Shown here one piece after another: positions 54,928-62,347 of a DNA stretch of 64,000 nucleotides. How positions within the stretch are numbered: position 1 is the first letter of the stretch; each line of letters opens with the position of its first letter. The notes below the pieces were generated by a model that saw only the letters and a list, made by a program, of their open reading frames with translations, ran no database searches and was not told the DNA's origin. The translations under genes were made by a program, and so were the position numbers. The stretch is from contig NZ_VTWS01000003.1 in assembly GCF_008727875.1 (NCBI RefSeq), positions 62,001-126,000 of the forward strand. The letters are read 5' to 3'. This DNA comes from Larkinella humicola (GTDB lineage Bacteria > Bacteroidota > Bacteroidia > Cytophagales > Spirosomataceae).

Positions 54928-56913
54928 ATGCGTATTCCTGAGGAAACCATCGACCGAATCCGTCAGACCGCGGATATTATCGACGTGGTTAGTGACTATG
55001 TCTCGCTCAAAAAGCGGGGCCAGAACTGGATTGCCTGCTGCCCGTTTCACAACGAAAAGACGCCGTCGTTCAACGTTTCGCCCGTGCGTCAGATCTACAA
55101 ATGCTTCGGCTGCGGCAAAGCGGGTGATCCGGTGCGGTTTGTGATGGACATTGAAAACATCGGGTATCCGGAAGCCCTGCGGCATCTGGCCAAAAAATAC
55201 GGCATCGAGGTCGCCGAAGAACAACTGACGCCTGATGAACTGATCCGGCAAAATGAGCGGGAGAGCCTGTTCATTGTCCTCAATTTTGCCAAAGACTTTT
55301 ACCATTCGCACTTATTGAAGTCGGATGAAGGCCAGAGCATTGGTCTGAGCTATTTCCGCGAGCGGGGATTTCTGGACAATACCGTTCAATCGTTTGAACT
55401 GGGCTATAGTTCCGACCAGTGGGACGCGCTGCTCCAGGAAGCCACCCGCCGGGGCTATCGCGCGGAACTGCTCGAAAAAGCGGGCCTGGTGTTATCGAAA
55501 GAAGGCGGCAAAACGTATGACCGGTTTCGGGGGCGGGTGATTTTTCCGATCCACAACGTCGCCGGCCGGGTCATTGCATTTGGCGCACGGATTCTGAAGA
55601 CGGATAAAAACCAGCCGAAGTACATCAACTCGCCCGAGACGGAAGTTTACCACAAAAGCCAGGTTCTGTACGGTATTTTTCAGGCTAAGAATGCCATTCG
55701 GCAGGAAGACATTTGTTACCTAACGGAGGGTTATACGGACGTGCTGTCATTGCACCAGGCGGGGATCAAAAATGTGGTGGCTTCGTCGGGTACGTCGCTA
55801 ACCATCGAACAGATTCGACTGATCAGCCGGTTTACCCAAAACGTAACTATTTTGTACGACGGCGATGCCGCGGGGATCAAAGCCGCCCTGCGCGGGCTGG
55901 ATATGGTACTGGAAGAGGGCCTGAACGTGAGTGTGGCGACGTTTCCCGACGGCGACGACCCGGACAGCTACGTTCGGAAAGTAGGGGCTGAAACCTTTAA
56001 AAAATACCTTAGCCAGCACTCCAACGATTTCATTACGTTCAAGACCGACATTCTCCTGAAAGACGCGGGGGATAATCCGTTCAAGCGGGCGGAGATCATT
56101 TCGGAAGTAATCCAGAGCATTTCCAAAATACCGGATCCGATCAAGCGGCAGGTGTTTTTTCAGAAAACCGCCCGCCAGCTCCAGGTCGATGAGCAGACGT
56201 TGATTTCGGAAAGCAACCGGATGGTGCTCAGCCAGCAGAAACAGCAACTGAAGCAACAGCAGGACAAAGCGACGTCGCCCGGAAGAGCATCCGGCCCGGC
56301 ATCCATGCCCGAAGAACTGACGGAAATTCTGAATGATTTTTCGGTGGAAGCTCCTCCGGTCGAGCGCCGGGCTGTTGACCCACTGAACCCCAAAACCCGC
56401 TCTTCCCTCTCCTACCAGGAAGAAGAATGCGTTCGGCTACTGGTTAATTACGGCGCTCATGAACTGGAACCCGATATCTCGGTTTGCCATTACATGCTGA
56501 GTGAGCTGGGGAACATGGAATTTGTAACGCCGGTTTTTAACGAAATGCTGCGGGAAATTAGGGAGGGATTTGTGGCCAACGAAATTCGAACAGCCGATTA
56601 TTTTCTGAAGCATCAGAATCAGGAGTACCAGCACCAGGTAATTGGTCTGGTTACGTTTCGGCATCAGCTCAGTGAAAACTGGCTCAAACACGAAATCTAC
56701 GTTCCGACCGAAGTGGACAAATTAGCCGATGCGGCTTTCTCCAATATTTTACGCTTGAAGAAGCTTGTTGCGGAGCAACGGATGCGGGATATCAAACAAC
56801 AGATCGTTCAGGCGAGCGACCCGGCAGAAAGTGACCGACTCATGGTAGAATATATGCACTACAAGAAAGTAGACATCGAGATCGGTCGACTATTGGGAAC
56901 CGTTATATCGTAA
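54928..56913 (+). CDS. dnaG: DNA primase
   Basis: Replicative primase of 661 residues that makes RNA primers at the fork. The N-terminal CHC2 zinc-binding domain shows CCPFHNEKTPSFNVSP and KCFGCGKAGD. The catalytic core follows (YHSHLLKSDEGQ region, GRVIFPIHNVAGRVIAFGAR), and the TOPRIM domain has YLTEGYTDVLSLHQAG with the metal Glu and TILYDGDAAGIKAALRGLDM. The C-terminal helicase-binding part, from about 430, starts with a Gln/Lys-rich linker (SQQKQQLKQQQDKA). The start is set by MRIPEETIDRIRQTADIIDV, the standard family N-terminus. It stands alone, divergent from the haloperoxidase-like gene. Confidence 0.96.
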   Translation: MRIPEETIDRIRQTADIIDVVSDYVSLKKRGQNWIACCPFHNEKTPSFNVSPVRQIYKCFGCGKAGDPVRFVMDIENIGYPEALRHLAKKYGIEVAEEQLTPDELIRQNERESLFIVLNFAKDFYHSHLLKSDEGQSIGLSYFRERGFLDNTVQSFELGYSSDQWDALLQEATRRGYRAELLEKAGLVLSKEGGKTYDRFRGRVIFPIHNVAGRVIAFGARILKTDKNQPKYINSPETEVYHKSQVLYGIFQAKNAIRQEDICYLTEGYTDVLSLHQAGIKNVVASSGTSLTIEQIRLISRFTQNVTILYDGDAAGIKAALRGLDMVLEEGLNVSVATFPDGDDPDSYVRKVGAETFKKYLSQHSNDFITFKTDILLKDAGDNPFKRAEIISEVIQSISKIPDPIKRQVFFQKTARQLQVDEQTLISESNRMVLSQQKQQLKQQQDKATSPGRASGPASMPEELTEILNDFSVEAPPVERRAVDPLNPKTRSSLSYQEEECVRLLVNYGAHELEPDISVCHYMLSELGNMEFVTPVFNEMLREIREGFVANEIRTADYFLKHQNQEYQHQVIGLVTFRHQLSENWLKHEIYVPTEVDKLADAAFSNILRLKKLVAEQRMRDIKQQIVQASDPAESDRLMVEYMHYKKVDIEIGRLLGTVIS

Positions 56914-56917
56914 ACTA

Positions 56918-56966
56918 AGTGAATAATTAGTAACAGACTTGGAGGGGCCATTACTAATTATTCACT
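56918..56966. terminator. 16-bp inverted repeat between dnaG and the convergent HTH gene
   Basis: AGTGAATAATTAGTAA at 56918-56933 and its exact complement at 56951-56966 with a 17-nt loop. It lies 5 nt after the dnaG stop and before the 3' end of the minus-strand HTH gene, so it likely ends both transcripts. The stem is AT-rich and lacks a T-run. Confidence 0.6.
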
Positions 56967-56980
56967 CTATAGGATGATAA

Positions 56981-57406
56981 TCAGGCAGCCATGCTGTCTA
57001 TTCTCGATATTTTCTTTACAAAGCGACGCAGAGTGTCCTGACTAACAGGCTTTGGCAGTTGGTGATTGATTTGTTGCAGAGCCTGGCGGGGTTCTTTCGG
57101 AAACGTCATCATGGCCTGAATCACTTTTTCAACGTGTTGCTGATCGTCGGGGTTCAGTTTTGGTTTCAAACCGCGGCCTGGTTTATCCATCAAGCCCTGA
57201 ACACCGTCTTCAGACCAGCGATTCATCCAATTGTAGATACTGCGACGGTCTACTGCGAACATATCCATCAGTTCGCTGACGGTTAAGCCGTAGTAGCTAT
57301 ACAGTACACACTGGCAACGTTTCTTTAGAACGTTGTTTTGGCTCTCACGAATCGTCTGACGGAGCTGCTCCACTTGTTGTCCAGTTAAATTCTTAACGTT
57401 CCGCAT
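56981..57406 (-). CDS. IS630 ORF-A-like helix-turn-helix protein
   Basis: A 141-residue protein matching the DNA-binding N-terminal part of IS630-type transposases. It has NVKNLTGQQVEQLRQTIRES, a first HTH LTVSELMDMFAVDRRSIYNW, the MNRWSEDGVQGLMDKPGRGL linker and a second HTH LPKPVSQDTLRRFVKKIS. No DDE catalytic partner frame is found on either side. It may be the first ORF of a two-ORF element whose second half was lost, or a domesticated regulator. ATG at 57406 is used in place of a TTG 9 nt upstream. Confidence 0.72.
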   Translation of the reverse strand: MRNVKNLTGQQVEQLRQTIRESQNNVLKKRCQCVLYSYYGLTVSELMDMFAVDRRSIYNWMNRWSEDGVQGLMDKPGRGLKPKLNPDDQQHVEKVIQAMMTFPKEPRQALQQINHQLPKPVSQDTLRRFVKKISRIDSMAA

Positions 57407-57425
57407 TGTTATCAATATTAGTAGT

Positions 57426-57635
57426 TCAATCCTTGTTTTCGTGTGAATTACAAGTGAAAACTACGTCATCAATTTCGATCAAAAAAGTCATTTCGTACGG
57501 AATAACTACTTTTTCGCGTGAAATAACCAAATTTGCCGTATCTAGCGTTTGATTCTCTCTGTCGATTTCCGCGCGTTTACGAATTGCATCAACGACTACG
57601 AAGAGGTGAAACGGCCCGTTCGCTATTTTGGTCAT
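57426..57635 (-). CDS. Possible small protein of unknown function
   Basis: A 69-residue frame (MTKIANGPFHLFVVVDAIRK start) ending 20 nt before the HTH gene on the same strand. It has no recognised family, no signal peptide and several alternating hydrophobic/charged stretches. It may be a real partner of the HTH gene or a chance frame in a non-coding gap of 320 nt. Confidence 0.25.
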   Translation of the reverse strand: MTKIANGPFHLFVVVDAIRKRAEIDRENQTLDTANLVISREKVVIPYEMTFLIEIDDVVFTCNSHENKD

Positions 57636-57727
57636 TTCACACAAAAAAGTATTGATTTCGATTGACCCAATGAATCAATTCGGCTAATTAAATTGTAGCT
57701 TCAAACGCAGGCTACTATCGCTTTACC

Positions 57728-58426
57728 ATGAACAACACTAATTCAAAACCGGAATCGTCTTCTTCTTCGTTTTCATTGAAGCGAAAAGACTTTTCTATCC
57801 TAGTAGCCCAGGCTGAACTATTTAATTGTGAGGTACTTTGTCAGGTACTCAAGCAGCAGGGGTACAATGTGGTTGGGAAAGCCATCGAAATGGAGGATAC
57901 GCTTCAGCAAATTCGGGTTAAGCAACCGCAATGCGTCATTTTAGAATCTGAGATTTCCGGACGGCGTAGCGTAGACATCGTTCAGCAGGCCCGGACGAAC
58001 AACCACAAAACCAAATTCATTCTGTATACCAGCAAACCGGACTTAAAACTGGTAGCCAATGCCATGCAGCAGGGATTCTACGGTTTTTTATATGCGAATG
58101 ACGGATTGGACGAACTCTACAAGTGTTTTCAGACCATCAGTACGGGTGGGTATTATTACAGTCCCGGTTTTTTACTTTTGTTGAAAAACTACGGGATGAA
58201 CGTCATGACCGATGAAACGAAGGAGCAACTGGGCCGCTTGACGGGTCGGGAACTTGAAATCCTTCGGTTAGTGGCGCAGGGAGTTACCGGTTATGAAATT
58301 GCAGATCAGCTCCACATCAGTTACCGAACGCTGGCGAATCACAAAACCAATATTGCGCAAAAGCTGGAGTTGGGGAGTTGCCGGAATCTGGCTCGCTACG
58401 GAATTTCCGTAAAAGAGTACCTTTGA
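57728..58426 (+). CDS. LuxR/NarL-type regulator with a degenerate receiver domain
   Basis: A 232-residue protein laid out like a NarL response regulator: receiver at about 20-145 and a LuxR-type HTH at about 165-225 (LTGRELEILRLVAQGVTGYE, IADQLHISYRTLANHKTNIA). The receiver lacks the phosphorylation site. The acidic pair after the first strand is replaced (ILVAQAELF), the phospho-acceptor Asp is Glu (CVILESEISG), and the conserved Lys is Ala (GFLYANDG). The switch Thr remains (ILYTSKP). It is therefore probably not controlled by a histidine kinase but is constitutively active, or uses another signal. A Ser-rich N-terminus precedes the receiver. Monocistronic. Confidence 0.87.
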   Translation: MNNTNSKPESSSSSFSLKRKDFSILVAQAELFNCEVLCQVLKQQGYNVVGKAIEMEDTLQQIRVKQPQCVILESEISGRRSVDIVQQARTNNHKTKFILYTSKPDLKLVANAMQQGFYGFLYANDGLDELYKCFQTISTGGYYYSPGFLLLLKNYGMNVMTDETKEQLGRLTGRELEILRLVAQGVTGYEIADQLHISYRTLANHKTNIAQKLELGSCRNLARYGISVKEYL

Positions 58427-58487
58427 AAATTCGTAGGAGAGAGTAAGAATGATAAAATTCGGGCTTTACTGTGTTCTGTAAAGTTTA

Positions 58488-59480
58488 CTAGATAATTTCG
58501 CTCTTTGGAGGAAGGTATTCGACCTCCTGGGCGGAGAAGCGCACCAGACGGTTTTTAAAATCCTGCAGCCGGGCACGCGGCATGTCGGTTTCGTCGTTGT
58601 TGGGGGTTTGCATGCGAATGCTGTATTTCCCATTTTCCCAATACGCGTAACTGGCTACGAAGCTGAGGTTGATAATGCAATTGCGTTTGGTTCGGAAAAA
58701 CAGTTCCGGATTCAGTTCCGCTTCCAACTCATTCATGGTTTTGGTAATCGAGAACCGACCGGTGGGGTGAACGGCGTAATAATACCGGTCTTCGGTTTCA
58801 AACCAGAAGCAATCCTGAACGGCTAAGATGGTTTCGCCAAAATTGTTTTTGCCTTTCAGGTGCGTCAGGAAAGCACCGGGTTGAGGAACGAGCGACTGAA
58901 AAGGGTCAGGGGCTTCGCTGCTGCGTTTCCGTTGCCGGCGTTGTTCGAGAATATCGACCAGCAACGACCCGTTGACGGCGCCGTAACCCATGATCAGAAC
59001 CGGAATCAGGTAAAAGGAATAATATTTAAGGCTGTAGGTACCCTGGATGTAATTACCCAGGTACAGTTCGAGATCGTAATTAGGGAAGTTAACCAGCAGG
59101 TAACGTACGGTTTGCGTTACCGGGTTAAAGAGAAAAAAAGCGACCAGCATGACGGGTAAGATTTTTACCTCGTAGTTGAGTATGTTTCGGGGGGTCAGTT
59201 CGATTCGTTTGATTCGGCAGGCTTCATGGTAAATATTCAGCAGCATCAGCAGGATGACCAGGGTTGAAATTTCCGGCAGGATTCCCCCCCGCAGGAAGAT
59301 CCACAGGTATCCTAGTAAACCGCCATACTCTTCTACTTTCACTAATTTCTTTTCAAATGCAAAGAGCCAGTTGAATGCCTCGAACGTAAATACAGCCAAT
59401 AGCAGAATACTGAGACTCTTAAAGGGTCTTCTTATGTACTTCAGATTTAGCGGTACTTCGGTCATTGCTACCCCAATCAT
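58488..59480 (-). CDS. Membrane-bound LytTR transcription regulator
   Basis: A 330-residue protein with four membrane segments (about 20-42, 58-82, 105-125 and 150-175). A basic linker (LEQRRQRKRSSEAP) and a C-terminal LytTR DNA-binding domain follow (VQDCFWFETEDRYYYAVHPT, LEAELNPELFFRTKRNCIIN, ARLQDFKNRLV). The protein could sense a signal in or outside the membrane and act directly on DNA. It is divergent from the small-peptide/acyltransferase pair, with 164 nt between, so that promoter is its most likely target. It is convergent with the degenerate-receiver regulator. Confidence 0.87.
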   Translation of the reverse strand: MIGVAMTEVPLNLKYIRRPFKSLSILLLAVFTFEAFNWLFAFEKKLVKVEEYGGLLGYLWIFLRGGILPEISTLVILLMLLNIYHEACRIKRIELTPRNILNYEVKILPVMLVAFFLFNPVTQTVRYLLVNFPNYDLELYLGNYIQGTYSLKYYSFYLIPVLIMGYGAVNGSLLVDILEQRRQRKRSSEAPDPFQSLVPQPGAFLTHLKGKNNFGETILAVQDCFWFETEDRYYYAVHPTGRFSITKTMNELEAELNPELFFRTKRNCIINLSFVASYAYWENGKYSIRMQTPNNDETDMPRARLQDFKNRLVRFSAQEVEYLPPKSEII

Positions 59481-59591
59481 GTTCTCACTTCTTGAACTGT
59501 GCTAAATTACTAACAATAAATAGTAATTAGTTACTAAAGCTGCATAATATTTTAGCCAAAACTTGCCATTCTTTTGCCTAGGCCGACCCGG

Positions 59592-59599
59592 TACTTTTG
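59592..59599 (+). promoter_or_regulatory. -7 element of the peptide/acyltransferase unit
   Basis: TACTTTTG, an exact TAnnTTTG. TTTG at 59573-59576 is a possible but closely spaced upstream box (15 nt). Transcription would start near 59606, which excludes the earlier in-frame TTG as a translation start and leaves a leader of about 40-90 nt. An imperfect palindrome (TAGTAATTAGTTACTA) lies 50-70 nt upstream. Confidence 0.5.
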
Positions 59600-59644
59600 T
59601 ATCAGTCAATCGGCCAAATAATCCCGGGCAAAACGGATCGATTG

Positions 59645-59896
59645 ATGACTGACAATTTAATCACTCTAACAGCATCTATCGCATCTTTCGCCATGAAAAA
59701 GAACTTTGTTATCAACTCAGCTAAGCAATTATTGAATTCTGCTACTACCAACCTGAACGTAATAGCTAAAAATGAAACCAGCGATCGCATCCTTTTGGCC
59801 GGTAAAGCCGACAAAGATGGTGAAGTTTGCTGCAACTGGTGGCCTTCATTCCACGGTCTGCAACCAAACGCAACGGATCAACTGGCTCTTTCTTAA
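59645..59896 (+). CDS. Small peptide, candidate RiPP precursor
   Basis: A frame of 83 codons from the ATG at 59645, or 67 from the ATG at 59693 (MKKNFVINSAKQLLNSATTN). The second start is more typical of a leader peptide. The first about 38 residues are a helical, Asn/Leu/Lys-rich leader-like part. The end is different in style: KADKDGEVCCNWWPSFHG followed by LQPNATDQLALS, with a Cys-Cys, a Trp-Trp, Pro and His. There is no signal peptide and no double-glycine motif. Only 12 nt separate it from the acyltransferase-like gene, so they form one unit. A precursor of a modified peptide is inferred; it was not matched to any known family. Confidence 0.6.
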   Translation: MTDNLITLTASIASFAMKKNFVINSAKQLLNSATTNLNVIAKNETSDRILLAGKADKDGEVCCNWWPSFHGLQPNATDQLALS

Positions 59897-59908
59897 TTCT
59901 AAATTACC

Positions 59909-61042
59909 ATGAGCAACTTCGTGCATCAATATCAGCGGGAATTGGATCGTTGTCGCCAGCAATTCGAATCCCTGGATCTCCGGAAAGAAAAAGGGTACCT
60001 CTTCAAATTTACTACGTTCTCGGCCAGTGTCCAGAACATTCTGCCTGAGATTCCGATTGAGAAGCACGAGGACCTTTTTCAGAAATTGTTACTTCAACAG
60101 GTTTACACCACCTTTGATCAGCAATTTTTGACCGCCAATGACCTGATTCAAACGAAAGGGCCGATTCGGAAACTGGTAAACAGCCAACACCCGAATATTT
60201 ACTGCACTTTCCACTTGGGTTCTTACCGCCTGCTGACCACGTATTTGTATCGAAACGGCATTGATGTGGCCCTCCTGGTCAGCAGGGGCACTTATCAAGA
60301 ACAGGGTAAAGACATTTGGGCCACCATCAAAGGTCTTCAGAAAAAGCACAATTTAACCAACTCGTTCCAAATTCTGGACGCTGAGCAGACGTCATCGACG
60401 CTGCAGGTCATCCGTGAATTGCGGGCTGGAACCTCCCTGGTAATCTTTATCGACGGCGTTACCAGTACAACTGGATTGAATCGTCAGGAAGATAAAGAAG
60501 TCCAGGTGCGCTTTGGAGCCAAAAATGTGTGGGCCCGCAAAGGGGTCGGATTCCTGTCTTATGTAACCAAGACGCCCATTGTTCCGGTGATCAGTTACCG
60601 GGAAAAAAATCTGAACAACGTTTTATCTTTTCTCGATCCTATTGTTCCGGAAGCTGATTGTGACCGCGAAACGTACTGCCGATTGAGCCTTCAACACCTC
60701 TATGATTCATTCTGGCAGTATTTGACCAGGTATCCGGAACAGTGGGAAGGATGGAATTACATTCATAAATTCCTCGATCAGCACGAATTGGAACAACAGG
60801 CCGATTCGTATCAACCACCCCGGCCGCGACCCAAAAAGCGGGTCGCCTTCAATCAGGAACGGTATTCTATCTGCGACTTAGAAGATTCACCCATCCTGTT
60901 TGACCGCCGGTTATACGTCACTTACGAAATTTCAACCGACTTGCGTGACTTTTTGCTTCAGGTTGGCACCGTCGAGACCCCTGAGGAAGTGCTTGGCACG
61001 GACATGTATCTCGACTTACTTTCCAAGCAAATTATTGCCTAG
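59909..61042 (+). CDS. Acyltransferase-fold protein with a PqqD-like C-terminal domain
   Basis: A 377-residue soluble protein. Residues about 75-290 resemble lysophospholipid/lipid A acyltransferases. The region YCTFHLGSYRLLTTYLY stands where these enzymes have the catalytic H-x4-D/E block, VIFIDGVTSTTGLNRQEDKE gives the donor/acceptor site, and ARKGVGFLSYVTKTPIVPVI gives the P-I-V-P-V block. The usual acidic residue of H-x4-D is not conserved (HLGSYR). Residues about 305-377, after a Pro/Arg/Lys linker (PPRPRPKKR), look like PqqD: SICDLEDSPILFDRRLYVTY, then DLRDFLLQVG, TPEEVL and LDLLSKQIIA. PqqD folds bind leader peptides in RiPP enzymes. Acylation of the adjacent peptide is inferred, not shown. 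No membrane segment. A strong terminator follows. Confidence 0.8.
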   Translation: MSNFVHQYQRELDRCRQQFESLDLRKEKGYLFKFTTFSASVQNILPEIPIEKHEDLFQKLLLQQVYTTFDQQFLTANDLIQTKGPIRKLVNSQHPNIYCTFHLGSYRLLTTYLYRNGIDVALLVSRGTYQEQGKDIWATIKGLQKKHNLTNSFQILDAEQTSSTLQVIRELRAGTSLVIFIDGVTSTTGLNRQEDKEVQVRFGAKNVWARKGVGFLSYVTKTPIVPVISYREKNLNNVLSFLDPIVPEADCDRETYCRLSLQHLYDSFWQYLTRYPEQWEGWNYIHKFLDQHELEQQADSYQPPRPRPKKRVAFNQERYSICDLEDSPILFDRRLYVTYEISTDLRDFLLQVGTVETPEEVLGTDMYLDLLSKQIIA

Positions 61043-61624
61043 GTAACCGTAAATACTAGTTTAATCTTTTCTTGTTTTCAATTGTAAAAGTCGGATCTGC
61101 GGACATCTGTTCAGATCCGACTTTTTTATTGAACTATCCTAACAATTCACTAGACGAAAATAATGCTGGCACAAATTTTGTAACCATTTAACTACAAAAT
61201 TATCGATTTGTTTGTCTGCTAATTAGTGGCATTCCAGACTTGCAATTCTTTAATTATACAGTGGTTAAATAATAAAAATCCTATTTAACATTTATTTTAC
61301 GTGTAAAACTCTTGCTTTATAACAATTCTCATTATATTTGAATAAGTGTTTGTTAAAGACAAGCGTCGAGAATGACTCAGAATGGTGACTGATAATTCTC
61401 TTTACGAAGGGTAGAAATACCGAGTCATTCACAAAGAGGTTTTAGTCTGCCTCATGATTATCTAGTAAACAATTGCTGACTTCATACCCTGAAGTTACTA
61501 CTCTCTGTCAATCATACCTCTATTTCAACGGCTGTTGAAATACTCAAAAATCACTGTTTGTTTCCGTCTTTCAGAGAAGTACGGTAACCTTCAACAGGAT
61601 TAGCAAGCAGGCACGATGTGCCTA
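61043..61624. other. Intergenic region with structured elements
   Basis: 580 nt without a credible gene. It contains the terminator of the acyltransferase unit at 61086-61125. It also has interlocking pairs AATGACTC/GAGTCATT (61371-61378 with 61422-61429) and CTCTTT/AAAGAG (61398-61403 with 61433-61438), and a 7-bp hairpin TTTCAAC-GGCT-GTTGAAA at 61523-61540. The first 250 nt are very AT-rich. Confidence 0.5.
61086..61126 (+). terminator. Terminator of the peptide/acyltransferase unit
   Basis: AAAAGTCGGATCTG (61086-61099) pairs perfectly with CAGATCCGACTTTT (61112-61125); the stem is 14 bp, the loop 12 nt, and a T-run follows. It lies 44 nt past the acyltransferase stop codon. Confidence 0.92.
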
Positions 61625-61948
61625 CTAACTAACGGTTGAAAGGTTCTGTTCCGAGGTAATCGGCGTATAACTCTCTGCGGCAGTCACTGCGGGAAAGCTC
61701 AACTGCAAAAGAGTCAGAATCTTTGCGAGCGTCCCGTCACGCTGCCAGCGACGAAAGCGATCATAGATGGTTTTCCAGGAGCCGTACCGTTCGGGCAAAT
61801 CGCGCCAGGGCGCACCGGAATTCAAAATCCAAAGGATCCCATTAATGGATTGGCGATGAGACCGCCACGGACGACCGGGACGATTGTTGGAGGGCATCAT
61901 GTCCTTTAATTTCTCCCACTGTGAGTCGGTCAATTCATACTTACGCAT
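61625..61948 (-). mobile_element. IS5-family transposase ORF-A fragment
   Basis: A 107-residue frame with the standard N-terminal domain of IS5-type transposases: MRKYELTDSQWEKLKDMMPS, NRPGRPWRSHRQSINGILWI, LNSGAPWRDLPERYGSWKTI and DRFRRWQRDGTLAKIL. After about residue 82 the sequence no longer resembles the family and stops, and no catalytic DDE part is found downstream. Inverted terminal repeats were not found by eye. It is a truncated copy, or ORF-A of a two-frame element that has lost ORF-B. Confidence 0.8.
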
Positions 61949-62347
61949 GGCAATAGGAACAAGAGATAGAGATAAAAACAGGTTGATTTAACTAAGTAAC
62001 TGCAAAAATAAATTCATGTTTCAAAAAATATCGGAGTGTAATCGTACGACCAATGATCTGGTAAAAACCCGTCGAGAAGTCTGATAACTAATTCGATGTC
62101 GAAAAATGAGAAAATATTTTTGCATTTCCTAAATTCATACGCCAAAAATTTAGGATACGGTAGGTATTTTATGGATAATGAGGTAAAAAATATGCGAAAT
62201 TATTTCTGCAGTTCCCCCTGGTTTTCTGCGCGAAGCAAGCGGTAATGGGGTATTTGGAGGAAATCGGGTATCGGTTTGAAGTCTTTTCTGTCGGACAAAT
62301 CGACAAATACAGTAAGTACTTAATTTATTGATCGAAAATCACAACGT
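61949..62347. other. Leader region of the right-hand wza-wzc genes
   Basis: About 400 nt without a clear gene. A short plus-strand open stretch at about 62232-62332 (reading KQAVMGYLEEIGYRFEVFSV and on to a stop) lacks a proper start and may be the tail of a decayed protein. No exact TAnnTTTG element is found near the wza start. Confidence 0.35.

Noticed and set aside
59597-59644. TTG start giving a 99-residue version of the small peptide
   Set aside because: The TTG is inside the -7 promoter element, so it would not be transcribed as a start codon.
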